The translations under genes and the position numbers were made by a program. DNA of 64,000 nucleotides from Saccopteryx bilineata. Lineage: Eukaryota > Chordata > Mammalia > Chiroptera > Emballonuridae. Where the stretch lies: NCBI RefSeq assembly GCF_036850765.1, contig NC_089492.1:199422276-199486275 (forward strand), given 5' to 3'. Numbering within the stretch: the stretch's first letter is position 1; every line of letters begins with the position of its first letter. This document shows, in pieces, positions 36,118 to 48,530 of this stretch. The notes below the pieces were generated by a model. The model searched no databases and was not told where the DNA came from. It saw only the letters and a program-made list of their open reading frames with translations.

Positions 36118-36236
36118 GTACCTGTCTGACCTTCATGCACCGGGTGACCCTGCTTGGCAGTGTATTGGAGCTCAGCATGGATGGATCCTTCAGCTCATGC
36201 ACAGCTGCAAAGAGGGCTCCATACAGGATCTGAAAG
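36118..36236 (+). CDS. EXOC2: EXOC2 exon g (approx. residues 358-397), GC donor
   Basis: 119-nt exon. Acceptor TTTTTCAG ends at 36117; G completes Arg, then [20 protein letters not shown] and [19 protein letters not shown], then a single G completed by GC of the next exon. The donor is AAAG|GCAAGG, a GC instead of GT at 36237-36238. Several residues differ from human by recall (Pro for Ser, Gly for Lys, Ser-Ile-Gln for Tyr-Val-Lys), so the end of this exon is more variable than its neighbours. Reading past the donor adds no conserved sequence, which supports the exon end chosen. Confidence 0.96.
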
Positions 36237-36238
36237 GC
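36237..36238 (+). promoter_or_regulatory. EXOC2: Non-canonical GC splice donor
   Basis: The donor context is AAAG|GCAAGG. GC donors typically need good complementarity to U1 elsewhere, and this site has the AAG|GCAAG core. No GT nearby gives the right frame into the exon at 52612. Confidence 0.88.
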
Positions 36239-36470
36239 AAGGCTCTTCCCTTCTGGTGCACTGTGCCACTTCATATTGTCACTTTAACACATTTTGGAAA
36301 CACTTAATGATCAAAGGAATTATTAGTTACTTTTCTAGATATCCATATCTGTGGTGTCCCCCTCCCCGGATGGCATCATATCTGAGGAATAGAACAGAAA
36401 ACTATAAATGTACCTATTATTATGGTCGATCAGCAGTGTTGACAAAAATTTAGTTTAAGGATCAGTTGCT

Positions 36471-36948
36471 TAACTTCATGAAATTTGAATATATTTAATT
36501 TACGACTAAATATTAGAGACTAATATTGACAACTGCCTTACTAATTGATACACTTTTAGGTTTTTTTATAAAAAGGGATGATTTTGAGCCTGATGCAGTA
36601 GATAGAGCATTGACCTGGGATGCTAAGGGCTCTGGTTTTAAACCCCAAGGTCTCTGTCTAGAGTGTGGGCTTGCAAGCTTGAGTGTAGGATCATGAGTTG
36701 CTGGCTTGAGCACGGCGTCACTGGCTCAGCTTGAGTCCTCCATTTCTCCCCAGTCAAGGCACATATGAGAAGCAATCAATTAAAATAAAATAAAAAAACT
36801 AGTGATGCAACTTCAAGTGGATGCTTCTCATCTCTCTCCTCCCCCCTACCTGTCTCTCTCTCAAGAAAAAATAAGTGCATGAATTTGAAATATGTTAGCT
36901 TTCCTTATTTATGACTGTGTAGAGAAAGCCTGCGTGGTCAACTGTGGC
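36471..36948 (+). repeat. Local duplication, copy 2, split by SINE
   Basis: Matches 35920-36104 in order and orientation after removing the SINE at about 36582-36866. Similarity ends at gtggtcaactgtggc, the counterpart of ttggtcagccttggc upstream of the exon; the pyrimidine tract, AG and exon are not duplicated. Offset between copies is about 551 bp. Confidence 0.9.
36582..36866 (+). mobile_element. tRNA-derived SINE, type B (old), inside duplication copy 2
   Basis: Begins near gagcctgatgcagtagatag, followed by the type B body (aagcttgagtgtaggatcat) and a CT-rich 3' part ending tctctctcaagaaaaaataa. Copy 1 of the duplication lacks it. Confidence 0.88.
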
Positions 36949-37009
36949 AACATGATGTTGGAAATGATATTAGTCCTTTATGTATGCTAGTAGCCTACCT
37001 GTTATTTTT

Positions 37010-37600
37010 TAAAATATATGTTTAGCCCTGCTATGTTCCAGGTACAGATAGATAGTGGTGAATAAAACAGACATGGACCCTGCCATGTGGAATTAAACAA
37101 TAAATAACCAAATATAAAAGTGTGTCAAGTGATATAAAGGAAAATAATGGTATTATGAGGGAGAAGAACTGAGGAGAATGCTTTAGTTGGTTGGTTTGGG
37201 AAGGTGTTGTGGAGAATCTCCATGTTAACTAATACTAGAAAGATGTGAAGAAATCTGCCGGCTCATTCCAGCCTGAAAAAAGGATAAGTTTTTGCAAAGA
37301 CCCTGAGGAAAGTTTGAAGGAAGAAGTCACAGCTGAATTCACAAACACCCAATTTCCTGAATGCCATGTGCCAGCCACTGTTGAGTACTACGGATACAGT
37401 GGCTAGTACAGCAGATAAGAGCCTGGCTCATATGAGGCTTCCAAAGTAGCAGAAGAGAAGAACAGGGAAAGTGACTAGTGAAATACAGTGTTTCAAGCTT
37501 GGGAAGTTGCAAGTGCTATAGTAGCACTTAGGAACAGCATTTGATCCCAGATTTTGTGGTTGCAGAAGTGACATTCCAAGATTTGAAGTCATTGCTACGT
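37010..37600. repeat. L2-related ancient repeats
   Basis: Phrases tgctatgttccaggtacaga, aataaaacagacatggaccc, then ccatgtgccagccactgttg and ggatacagtggctagtacag, are of the kind common to L2/MIR-type old repeats. Two or more fragments. Confidence 0.5.
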
Positions 37601-37610
37601 GCTTTGAGGT

Positions 37611-38520
37611 CTATTGGATAAATCTATTGGCTGGTTGAAATAGAGGTGTGAAAGAAGAAAGAGATAAAAACCATTCCAGGAAGAGAAAGTAAAATGTTTG
37701 CCAGATTTCAAGCAAGAAACAGCCACTGAATTCTGTGTGGTTGGAGCTCAGAGCATGATCAGAGTAGCCAGAGTTAGGAGGTGCTGGGTACTGAATGGGA
37801 CTGTTAGCTGCTTCAATGAGTTTAGGCTTTATCCAGAATGTGTTGGGGGTGCCATTAAGGGTTTGAAGCAATGGAAAGATCCAATGAGATTTGTCTTTTA
37901 AAAATCCACTCTGTCTTCCACGTGGTGAATGGATGAGAGGGTGTGATCTTGGAGTAGTGAAGCTGGTTAGGAGGCTGCTGTGGTGATTCAAGCATCTCAC
38001 CTGGCATGGAGGCAGTGGATGTGGAAACAGGAGTGGATTCAAGAGCTTTTCAGAAACCAGAATCTGACCATAGCAGCTAGTTGGGATGATGGCACCATTG
38101 AGTTAGGAAACCTAGAGAAAATGATTCTCCTCTCCCCTTTTGTGTGGACAAGCAAGAGGATATATTCAATAGTAGTTGGATTTAAAGAGCAAGATATGTG
38201 AATGTGGTTTGCATATATATGGTTCCTGGAAGTTGATGCTTTCAACCAAAAAGATGAAAAAGGAGAAAACGTAAGGCAGAATCCTGGGGAGCGATATTGA
38301 CTGGACTGGTGAGAAGAGAAACCTGACAAGGAGAAGAATGGTATTCACAGGACTAGAAGAGAAATGGGAGGGAATAGTATTACCAGAGCAGAGAGGAAGA
38401 GTGGTAAGCAAGGATTTTAAAAGAAGAATTAAAATAAAGAGGTGTCCTTTAGATTTTCCACTGAAGCCAGTGTTGTTGACCTTGGCAAATGCAGTGGCAA
38501 TGGCCCGAGGTGCCAAATAG
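37611..38520 (-). mobile_element. LINE L2 (CR1-clade) reverse-transcriptase fossil
   Basis: On the minus strand the translations carry L2 RT features: ATAFAKVNNTGFSGKSKGHL near 38460-38516 and, in another frame, HIYANHIHIS at about 38189-38218, the eroded counterpart of the YADD catalytic box (Asp-Asp lost). The + strand phrases tgagtttaggctttatccag and ggaggctgctgtggtgattc also fit. Frameshifts separate the pieces, so it is dead. Apparent frames of 143, 96 and 132 codons belong to it. Confidence 0.72.
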
Positions 38521-38867
38521 ATTATATAAAATAAGGCATAAGTGATACTTAATAAGGTTTCCAAGAATAAGAGAAGTAACTAACGTGACAACAATGGTCC
38601 TGGCATAGAAGGAAGTACAGTGAAAGAGTCACAATTATTTATTTATTGCAGTTTTGTCACAAATTAGAGTACTTTCCAACTGATTCTGTTACTAGTCTTG
38701 ATTTTTAGCAAAACTCAAATATTTCTTTTTTGATAAAAAATTCCTATTATTTTAATTAATGTAGTTATAATTATAGTTTTAGTAAGTTAAAATGATGTAC
38801 ATTGTCTACAGTCTTTGGAGGTATATGGAAGGCCTACATTATTTGCTTATTCAGTCTATTGTTAGGC

Positions 38868-39048
38868 AGGACTCTAAACCTTGACTGCCCACCAGAATCC
38901 TTTGTTGTTTTTAAAACTACCAATTCCTGTTCTCCACCCCACTTCTACCAAGTGCATTAGAACCTCTAGCAGTGGAGTCCAGGTATTAATAGTTTTTAAA
39001 GCTTCCAGATGATTCAGGTACTGCCAGGGTTGATAATCAGTGCACCAG
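38868..39048 (+). mobile_element. MER5A-like hAT-Charlie MITE (old)
   Basis: Contains cccaccagaatcctttgttg, ttaaaactaccaattcctgt, agtttttaaagcttccagat and gccagggttgataatcagtg, in MER5A order by recall. Termini are eroded. Confidence 0.65.
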
Positions 39049-39826
39049 ATGCTTCCTTTGCAAGGGACTGGAATCACAGTGGTGAAGAAGACTGACATGA
39101 TCTCTGACCTCTTGGACCTTGATGTCTTGTGGGAGAGACATATATTTTTAAAAATCATGTGTTTATTACATAAATATAATGTGAAAATGTTATAAAGTGA
39201 GGAGTGCAGAATTTTACTCCAGTCTAGTAAGGGGGAGATCTGAGGAAGTTTTCTCAAGAAGGTGATATTTCCATTGAATGGAAATGATGCCTATCAATTA
39301 TCCAGATAAAGAGGCATGGAGAAGTAGTCCAGACACCTGGTTTTCAATAAATGTTACCTCATTTCCCGTTCTACTAAATACAGTGATGATATTCTTCAAA
39401 TCACAAATAAGATACATGGTCTGATAAAGGGTTTTCCTGCTTATGCTTATAAGAAGCAACTTGACTGTATAATTTGGTTATGAAAATATTTGAATTTCAG
39501 GGATGTATATATTCTGAGTGCAACATAGAGAATATTTTAAGTTGGAAGTTTCATATATCTTATTGTCACACACATATCTGAAATGTCTGATAACCAATAT
39601 TACATTGCCAAAGGTCTACATTTTTCTTGAAGATAAATGGAGAGATAGTTTTACCTGATTTATTTCTTTTGCCATCTTGTTGTTATATTTGCTATATGTA
39701 TTCATCCAGAACTGCTTAAAATCAGTACTTTTGGGGGGCAAATTGATAATAGCTTATGTGTAACTAGAGCCCTACATTTTTTATTCTTTCTGACCAAGCT
39801 TGTTGCAAAACTTGCTCATCACTTTT

Positions 39827-40169
39827 TTTTTACCCATATGTCAGAGGAGGGGAGATAGTAAGGCACACTTCCACATGCATCCTGACAGAGATCCACCTGG
39901 CAACTCTGTCAAGGGTTGATGGTTGAGCACTGAGCTATTTTTAGCACCTGAGGCTAAAGGCACTGGAACCAACTGAGCTATCCTCAGTGCCCAGGGCCAC
40001 ACTCAAACCATTCAAGCTACTGGCTGAGGAAGGGGAAGAGGGTAAGGAGGGCTGAGGGGTAGGGGGAGAAGCAGATGGTCACTTCTCCTGTGTACTCTGA
40101 TCAGGAATTGAACCTGGGATATCCATATGCCGGCTGACACTCTGTCCACTGAGCCACCAGCCAGGGCCT
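39827..40169 (-). mobile_element. tRNA-derived SINE, type A (old)
   Basis: The reverse strand begins AGGCCCTGGCTGGTGGCTCA. The 12-bp duplication CTCATCRCTTTT (one mismatch) is at 39815-39826 and 40171-40182. Confidence 0.92.
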
Positions 40170-40489
40170 ACTCATCGCTTTTAAAATAATTGAAATAATG
40201 TATATTAAATGGATCCATTACACAAGCTTTACCTAAGTTATTTTCCTAACTTGGTCTTTTGTTTAGAAAGTAAAAAAATAACAATTTATAGCCCTTTGAA
40301 CTTACTCTAAAGTTTCATGACAAGACAATGTAAATTTTCTAAATTCATTAGTCAGATATTTATAGGTTATATATGCATTCTCCTTGTCATTCAGAAGAAC
40401 ATGCTTATTTACCTGTGCCCTCTTTTGTTGTCAGTTGACAGTACCTATGTAAACAACATGGGAAACTAACATACAGTAGCAGCTTTTTT

Positions 40490-40857
40490 TTTTTTTTTGT
40501 ATTTTTCTGAAGTTGGAAACGGGAAGGCAGTCAGACAGACTCCCGCATGCGCCCGACCGGGATCCACCTGGCATGCCTACCAGGGGGCAATGCTCTGCCC
40601 ATCTAGGGCATTGCTCTATTGCAAGCAGAGTCATTCTAGCACCTGAGGCAGAGGCCATAGAGCCATCCTCAGTGCCTGGGCCAATTATGCTCCAGTGGAG
40701 CCTTGGCTGCGGGAGGGGAAGAGAGAGACAGAGAGGAAGGAGAGGAGGAGGGGTGGAGAAGCAGATGGGCGCTTCTCCTGTGTGCCCTGGCTGGGAATCG
40801 AACCCGGGACTCCTGCACACCAGGCCAATGCTCTACCACTGAGCCAAATGGCCAGGG
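40490..40857 (-). mobile_element. tRNA-derived SINE, type A
   Basis: The reverse strand begins CCCTGGCCATTTGGCTCAGT. The 16-bp duplication CAGTAGYAGCTTTTTT (one mismatch) is at 40474-40489 and 40858-40873. ORFs here are artefacts. Confidence 0.95.
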
Positions 40858-41148
40858 CAGTAGTAGCTTTTTTAATAGAAAGATAGCTGTTCTTTTCTGA
40901 GCTCACATCAGAAGGAGTCCTTATATTATTTTGGAGGACTACGTACTTATTTACTGAAGTAAACATGCTTAAAAGCAGAAAAGGTAATATAATAACCTTC
41001 TGTGTTTCAACAATTATCAACTCATAGCCAATCTTATCTGTACCCTCATTTGTTTTTACCCCTCCCCATACTGAATTATTTTGAAGCAGGTCACATTATT
41101 TCATCCATAATTATTTTCTTATGTAATCTTTAAGGAAAAGATTTTTTT

Positions 41149-41195
41149 TTAATTTTTTATAAAATTTTTTTATTCATTTTAGAGAGGAGAGGGAG

Positions 41196-41227
<32 letters not shown>

Positions 41228-41353
41228 GGGGGGGAGGAGCTGGAAGCATCAACTCCCATATGTGCCTTGACCAGGCAAGCCCAGGGTTTCGAACTGGCGA
41301 CCTCAGCATTTCCAGGTCAACGCTTTATCCACTGCGCCACCACAGGTCACACC
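41149..41353 (-). mobile_element. tRNA-derived SINE, type C, in L1 debris
   Basis: The reverse strand begins GTGTGACCTGTGGTGGCGCA. The perfect 15-bp duplication GGAAAAGATTTTTTT is at 41134-41148 and 41354-41368. The left flank 41030-41125 (gaattattttgaagcaggtc) resembles an antisense L1M 3' UTR. Confidence 0.93.
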
Positions 41354-41961
41354 GGAAAAGATTTTTTTAAACATTAAGCAAAACACCATTCTCATTACCT
41401 AAAATATTATAAATGATTTATTTGTTATCAAATATTTAATTAATACTCAAATTTGAAAACAGTTTACTATATCTTTAGGATCTAAATGCATTAAACCATA
41501 GCTTTTTAACTGATAACTCAGTGCAAAGGCAAATGAAATAAAACCTAGCATATATGTAGACAGAACGTGTGTTTCCTAGAATGGCAGAATTAACCATTTG
41601 TGAATATGGTCCACTTTGGCCACTTTGCACTATCTTTCCTGGTTGTCATTAATGCATGTGTGTGCCATTGGTTACATGTTAATAGCTATTTAATATATAC
41701 TTATGTACATTTGTACAGGTAATATAATTATATAGTTTAAGTATATGCAAATATAAAATCTGCCTTAATTATTAAGTTTGCTAGGAATAAGCACAATTTT
41801 TCTTTTTTTATATTTTACACCAGTTGTTCAAGATTGACCCTTAATTTCTGCATGTCCTAATTATATATAATATAAATGTAAGGTAATTAATGTAAGGGAA
41901 AGGCTCCGAAATATCATTTGGACTTTCTGTGGGGCATCCTCTCACAATTATGACCTTTTAG

Positions 41962-42090
41962 ATATGGAAGAACCCTGGGACATTGTTCCCAACAGATGTT
42001 CAGTAGATGACTTGAGATCTATTTTGCATGTGAGGAAGGTGTCTGAAGAGAAGCTCAGCAGGAACGCTGTCCTGAGTAGTCGCAGAACTA
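41962..42090 (+). other. Candidate in-frame cassette exon (unproven)
   Basis: Bounded by TGACCTTTTAG (ends 41961) and ACTA|GTGAGT (from 42091). Length 129 nt is a multiple of 3. In the phase imposed by the flanking EXOC2 exons (one base carried in) it is fully open: D, then MEEPWDIVPNRCSVDDLRSI and LHVRKVSEEKLSRNAVLSSR RT, and it hands on one base. It is hydrophilic, rich in Arg, Glu and Ser. I do not recognise it in human Sec5; it may be a chance open stretch or an old repeat. Confidence 0.25.
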
Positions 42091-42397
42091 GTGAGTGGTC
42101 CAGATTTCTCCCCATCCCACCAGAGTGGACTCCCTCTGAATCACTGAGCTAGTCAGCAAGTTCCACAGCCATCTCTGTATTTCATTGTTGGAGCAAATAT
42201 TTTCATCAAACGGTTTCTGAACAATGCCAACATTTCATCTAGCACTTTGTTATAGTTTTTGTTTTTATTGAGGTATGCTCAGGAACCTATTTTCAAAGGA
42301 AAGGTAGTTGCATTCTAACTCTAAAAAATGAGTTACAATTTTTTATTATAATCTGCTTAGACTTTTAACCCTGGAAAAGAGAAATAGTTGTAATTTA

Positions 42398-42519
42398 AAA
42401 TTTTCTTTATTGACTGATTTTAGAGAGGATGGGAGAGAAAGAAGACAGGGAGATAGGAACATCGATCTGTTCTGTCTTCAGGTGAAGCTTTAACCAACTG
42501 AGCTATCCGGCCAGGGCAA
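42398..42519 (-). mobile_element. VES-like SINE, type D, truncated
   Basis: The reverse strand begins TGCCCTGGCCGGATAGCTCA, then GTTGGTTAAAGCTTCACCTG. The middle is missing. Confidence 0.85.
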
Positions 42520-45500
42520 TAGTAGTTATTTTTTAAGGAAACCCACAGGCAGAACAATAGTTAAGAATTGAGACAATCTTGCGAAATAAAATACAACTTT
42601 AAATTGATTGGTACACTGTAAATGTTTCAGAGAGGAAAGATTTCTGTGTCTTTTAAGAAAAGCAGATCTTTAAACATACATTTAATTAACTTTCTTTTGT
42701 TTTTGAGTCTTAAAGTGTTTATGTGATAGTTTGGGGGGAAATGTTAATTATATTTAATCTTGTGATCTCTAGAGAAAATTTAAGGAGCAAAAATGGTAAT
42801 AGATTTTCAGAGATAGCAGTCCTACAGTTAAAAAAAAAAGCTACCTTTTCCAGAAAAGTTTCTTTTGTATGCACAGCATTTGTTTGTCAGTAGACGTAGA
42901 TCATAAGGTTGATACTCTTCAGAACACTGCATTAGAGCTATCTCTGGATTCCAGTTTTTATAGTAATAAGGTATACTGAACTAAGAATATGGTATCTTCC
43001 AAATTTAAAAACACTGGGGCACAAGAGCAGTAGATTACTATTGCATGTTAAACTTAACTACCATTTATCCCCAAATATTTGTCACTCCTCTTCTGTGGCT
43101 TGCCTCTCTGTAGCCCAAATATGATCTTTTGGCTTTTCTAAGGGGAGACAATGATAGGAAATAAAGATTAACATTTTAAAAACTCATCTTGAAAGCTTAA
43201 AGACTAACTAATGGGGGAGGGATTTTTTTCCAGCCTGAACCAGTTAATTATTTTATTTCTGTTCCTCTATATTCAGACCAACCCTGTGTCCTGAATTGTT
43301 GCACATGGAAAACTTTTACCACATTATAAGACGTGTCATTTGTCCCTTAAAATTCCTGTGAAATAGATCCAAAATTAGACTGAGTCTTAGGTTTCTTTCT
43401 TGGCAGGAAAAACCCTTGGTTAACCCCCTACTGACATTCCCAAACAGGACTTTTAAAGGTAGACTTCAAAGATGTTTTTTTCCTTTGTTCTGAAAATGAC
43501 TTTAACTCTTAAAATATATATTGGCTATATTTTAATAATTCAAGGGAAAAAGTTTCAGAATAAGGGTAATTATTTCCTTCTTTAAGGTATGTACTTAATT
43601 AGGACTTCCCAAAAGGACATACTAGGATGGGGCACAGCGGGGGGCTGTAATTGAAGTAAGCAAGAAAGTCTTTTAAAATTATAGTCACACAACAAAAGGA
43701 AATACAGTTATATGTGGCTCAGGTTTACTTTGAAAACTTAGATATGATATGTTACAACTTAAGGGTTTATTTCAAATTATCCCAGTATGGATTTATTGTA
43801 GAAAAAAAAATAATGCAAAAATCGTAGAGGCTGGGCTAAATACCTACTCTTTTAATTATTTCAGACACTCAGTAATTATTAGATTAATTACTTGCTGAAC
43901 TAAAAATGATTGTTTACCTGATGACCTAGGATATATAAAAAGGCTATACGTAATTTCATCCCGATAGCTCATAAAATACATGCATAAATTATATTTTACA
44001 ATTTACATATAATTTTGTGAATTTACTCAGTACTACCAAACTGTATTTTTCCTTGATATTTTTTGATATTTATGTGCATAACATATAGTTTGTTTTTAGT
44101 TAGTAAGATTAATAAATTAATTCTGGTACTTCCATAATGCATCGTTAGGTAGACTTGCTGTACACTAGGTTAAATTTCAACCTCTATTAGAAAGCTGGCA
44201 CCAGATTAATCAAATTTTCTGTGTGACTAAAAATATTTCCATAGTTAAAAAGACAGTAGAATGTGTTGTTATACACATATTAAATATTTTAATTTAATTT
44301 TTAAATTTAATTAAAATATTTTTAAAGTGGTTAAAATGAAGTTGTACATTAGGAAGTTTTTTTTAAATGAAGTTTATTTTCTGGAGATTTAAAAATAGAT
44401 CCTCTCTTGAAAGTTTATCATAATAGTATGAACCCAGAATGATAGAAGTTGATTTTAAAAGAAAAATGAAAGGCATACCTGCAGCAAGAACCAATATGAG
44501 ACATTAGTTTGATTTTTACCTTCTCCCTGCAGTAAGTCTCTTCCAACTTAGACTATGCAACCCCAGCTTTATCTGTACACTTGTTCTTTTGCATATTGTG
44601 ACTAGAGTATCTTTTCAAATTGGCTTTAGAAGATGAAATGCTTGTAGTAAGATTTTATTTCTTTGCTTTAAGATTTATAAGCTATGAGGTAAATACAGTA
44701 TATAGAACAAAGTAGATTCAGAACAAAGAAGTAGGAGAAAAGTACCAGTTTATTATTGCAGTGAAAAAAAACTTTCCAGCTAAGTGGTGGTCTGAATTTC
44801 TTTTTTCTTTTTCCAGATAGAAAAGAAAGCCTAGGTGATACTCAGTGTGTCACAAATTAGATTTACAATTATTTACCATTAGAATTTCTGATGCATACTA
44901 TTGGAAATTGTCACTGTTGTTTAAAAATAGTATAAGTTTATATAAGCAGTTTTATTGACCTAAATGCAGTTCAGATTTTTACATAATGATTATAGATCTG
45001 TTTTTTAATTTAATTTGAAAAGACAATTTTAGCTTCTAAATTTAAAACTAAGACTAGTCATTAATGCTGGTAATTTGAGAAGTTATTTTTAAGTCAGTAA
45101 CCTAGGAATTTTGAATTTGACTTACTGTTTGAATACCATAGCATTCATTTTTAGATCTTGTATAGTAAAATAACAGCTGTTGAATATCATAGAAAAGAGT
45201 TGGATTAAGTTCTTTTTACTTGTTTCTTCTATTTTATACTGGATTCTATTCACCTAACAATGAATGATCTATTTTTGTTAGATGAGACAGGCCAACAGGC
45301 TTATGTCAGAAAGACCTTTTCAATTTGTTATCCCGGCAGCTGGTTCTTCTCTGCCGTCTTGGCTTACTGTATATCTGGAAGAAGACTTCTTGTGGCTGGG
45401 AGCCATTTCATGTCTAAACCACGTCCCCTTTCCTTCAGAGAAAAAAATGTTGGCAATGAATGTCATGTACACATTGAATGCTAGTATTAACTGGTAATTT

Positions 45501-46801
45501 AAAATATTCATTATTACATGTACTTTAATTCTATATTTCTGTCATTTTGGTAATAATTCTGTTACTTATATATTTTAATCATATTTTCTCTACTTAAATC
45601 TGTATATATAATTGTAAGAAAAGTGTAGTAGTCTAATTAAAACATAAATAATTTTGTTTTGCTTATTTACCTGTCCAGCTTATATGGTTCTTATAACCAG
45701 TGTTAGTGAATAAATGCTGCTTCAAAGTTATACCTGTAGTTTTGCTTTTAAAATAGTGGGGTTTTTGTTTGTTTGTTTGTTTTTTATTATTGTTGTTAAT
45801 GATGCTATATCAGAGTCATTGCCCGGAACCTGTATAGACAGTTCTGATACCCCAAAAGGTGAAGTCAGGGTATGTTAAATATGTCTCCCTTTGTTTCATT
45901 TGACTAAATGATAATGATAACCTTTAAATTGAGGAAATTCTCCTGTAGGAACGTTAAGTATATGAAGAAGCAAAGATCAGAAAGGACGTTTTTATCTGTT
46001 GACACAGGTCTGATTCGTAAGGAATTTGCAGTTCTGCCTTGATACACTTGCCCTGCCCCCCAGCTTTGCCATTGAAATTCTTCTGTGTGTTGTGCTTGAA
46101 AGGAATCCCATCCTGCCTCTGTCTGTGGAGGCTCCTGGCCCTGCAAGTTTGGTCAACAAGCAACAGTGGGTGGTCGTGCTGCACATGGGACAAGGGCCCA
46201 CTGTGCTCAGGAAAATGTGTTCAAAGGTGTTTAAGGGCAGTAAGGAAGTCAGCTGCCCTTCTGAGAGTTGGGGTTGTAGATCAGTGTTCCCCACACCATT
46301 GTAGACTGTGAGAAAACTTGCAGGAGGCACGAAGGATGAGAAAATAAAGTGAATTTACTCACCTGCCTCCACATTTGCAGGCTTCCCTGAAAAAAGGTCT
46401 CTTCTGCCCTTTATGTTACATAGGGTCTGTTAAAACAAGTATTGACTGCTTTCCACTTAAAATAAGGAAAACATGCACATCTTGAGTTGAAAGGATTTAA
46501 ATAATACATGGTAAGGTTTCCTGAAAGTCTATGGTATACTAGGTATGATAAGCATTTTCTGTAAAGTCTGGAGTCAGTATTTTTAGTAAGAATCAAGAGT
46601 TTTAATGAACTTAAAAACCCTTAAGTTTTTGAGTTTTACAGACCATCTTTTCAAATCTGTGGATGAGCATAAAGATTATTATCTAGTAGAAATCTCAGTT
46701 GGAAAAATATAGCAAATGTTTCAGTTTGTTAATTGCAAATTATAAAAGATTGATTATTTCTAACAGAAAATAAAACATTTAAACTTATGTCTGCACTGCA
46801 G

Positions 46802-47058
46802 CATTTATTTATTTATTTATTTACAGAGACAGAGAGAGAGAGACAGCTAGGGACAGATAGACAAGAACGGAGAGAGATGAGAAGCATCAAACATCAGTTT
46901 TTTGTTGTGACACCTTGTGTTCATTGATTGCTTTCTCATATGTGCCTTGGCCGTGGGCCTTCAGCAGCCAGCGATCTTGGGTCCAAGGGTCAGGGTCTCG
47001 AACCTGGGTCCTCTGTGTCCCAGTTCCATGTTCTATCCAATGCATCACTGCCTGTCAG
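46802..47058 (-). mobile_element. tRNA-derived SINE, type B, shortened
   Basis: Begins on + with a (TTTA)n tail at 46802-46826, then type B body acagagagagagagacagct and gagatgagaagcatcaaaca; the reverse-strand head is AGCTGACAGGCAGTGATGCA. Part of the middle is missing. Confidence 0.88.
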
Positions 47059-47255
47059 CTTTTATTTTTTTAAGTGAAGTGAGTAGGATGTTTTTATTAG
47101 CATTGTGAAAAAAATTATTTCTGCAACTTCTGAAAACAAATTTTCTGTTTTTCTCATAGTAAAACAAAATTTCTGTCTGTTTATATAGTATTATACCCCA
47201 AAATGTTTTTTTTTAATTTATGCTTGTTTTTAATCTTTTAAATTATTCCGGTATA

Positions 47256-47449
47256 GGCCTGACCTGTGGTGGCGCAGTGGATAAAGGGTCAGCCTGGAAT
47301 GGTGAGGTTGCCGGTTCAAAACCCTGGGCTTGCCTGGTCAAGGCACATAATGGGAGTTGATGCTTCCTGCTCCTCCCCCTGTTCTCTCTCTCTATCTCTC
47401 TCTCCCCTCTCTCTCTAATAAAAATGAATAAATAAAAAATCTAAAAAAG
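47256..47449 (+). mobile_element. tRNA-derived SINE, type C
   Basis: Head GGCCTGACCTGTGGTGGCGC. The perfect 17-bp duplication TAAATTATTCCGGTATA is at 47239-47255 and 47450-47466. Confidence 0.97.
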
Positions 47450-47928
47450 TAAATTATTCCGGTATATTCACAATTAGAAAAAGAGTTGCTTTTGAGAATG
47501 CTGGTATCATGTTATAGAAGCTTTATTTAACTGGAGAATCAAAATATTGAAACTCTAGATTGTCAGTACTTAAGAAGCTTAGTTTTTAAAAAAGAAATTT
47601 AAGTATCGAAAGTTTTTTCTTTCAGATGCTTATCTGTAGATAAGATACATATCTTTTCTTTGAAATGTTGGTTAAATTGTAGCTCAAACACTAGTCTGTG
47701 TAATTTGATAGATGGAGTTACACCTGAAGAATATTCAGTTCTAGCATTTTTTTGTATTTTTTTCTACAAATAATATAGTGATGATTTCTCATGCTATTGG
47801 GTGTGTTCCTGTTTACAGTTTTTTCTCTAAAGCAGTCTTTACCTTGTAGTTATTTCTTTCAAATAACTTTGACAGATTATAGCCAAATAATTTTGATCTT
47901 AAAAGCACTTAAAAGTATATTTATTGTC

Positions 47929-48110
47929 GCCTGACCTGTGGTGGCACAGTGGATAAAGTGTCAACCTGGAAACGCTGAGGTTGCCGGTTCAAAACCCTGG
48001 GCTTGCCTGGTCAAGGCACATATGGGAGTTGATGCTTTCTGCTCCTCCTCCCTTCTCTCTCTCTCTCTGCCCTCTCTATAATGAATAAATAAAAATAAAA
48101 TCTTAAAAAA
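47929..48110 (+). mobile_element. tRNA-derived SINE, type C
   Basis: Head GCCTGACCTGTGGTGGCACA. The perfect 18-bp duplication AAAAGTATATTTATTGTC is at 47911-47928 and 48111-48128. Confidence 0.97.
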
Positions 48111-48149
48111 AAAAGTATATTTATTGTCTACTCTGCTTAGTGCCTAAAA

Positions 48150-48530
48150 TATCTAAAGTTTATTTTTTTACCCACTAACCCCCCTCCCCATAACCACCCT
48201 ATTTTTGTCTATGTGAGTCTTAGTTTTATATTCCACACATACATGAAATCTATCATTCTTAGCTTTTTATGACTGACTTATTTCACTTAGTATAATGTTC
48301 TCAAGGTTCATCCATGTTGTCATAAATGGCAATATGTCATCTTTTTTAATGGCTGGGTAGTATTCCATTGTATATATATACCACTTCATTATCCAATCCT
48401 CTATCAGGGGACACTTTGGTTGTTTCCATGTCTTGGCCATCGTGAGTTATGCTGTGATGAACATAGGGGTGCATATGTGTGCTTTTGTTTTAAGGATGAA
48501 TTTTCCCATATGCTCTGTGTGTAGAGGTGG
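48150..48530 (-). mobile_element. LINE-1 3' fragment, antisense
   Basis: Phrases gttctcaaggttcatccatg, ggctgggtagtattccattg and cactttggttgtttccatgt are classical L1 3' sequence read in reverse. Truncated at both ends. Confidence 0.88.

Noticed and set aside
37611..38564. 143-, 96- and 132-codon ORFs on the minus strand
   Set aside because: They are frameshifted pieces of an L2 reverse transcriptase with the catalytic Asp pair eroded.
45260..45500. Overlapping plus-strand frames of 71-74 codons
   Set aside because: A TTTTGTTAG precedes them, but no suitable donor or frame match to EXOC2 was found and the peptides are unfamiliar. Not enough to call an exon.
45900..46330. Several overlapping ORFs, both strands
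   Set aside because: GC-richer local sequence gives chance open frames in many phases; possibly an old LTR, but I could not identify it.
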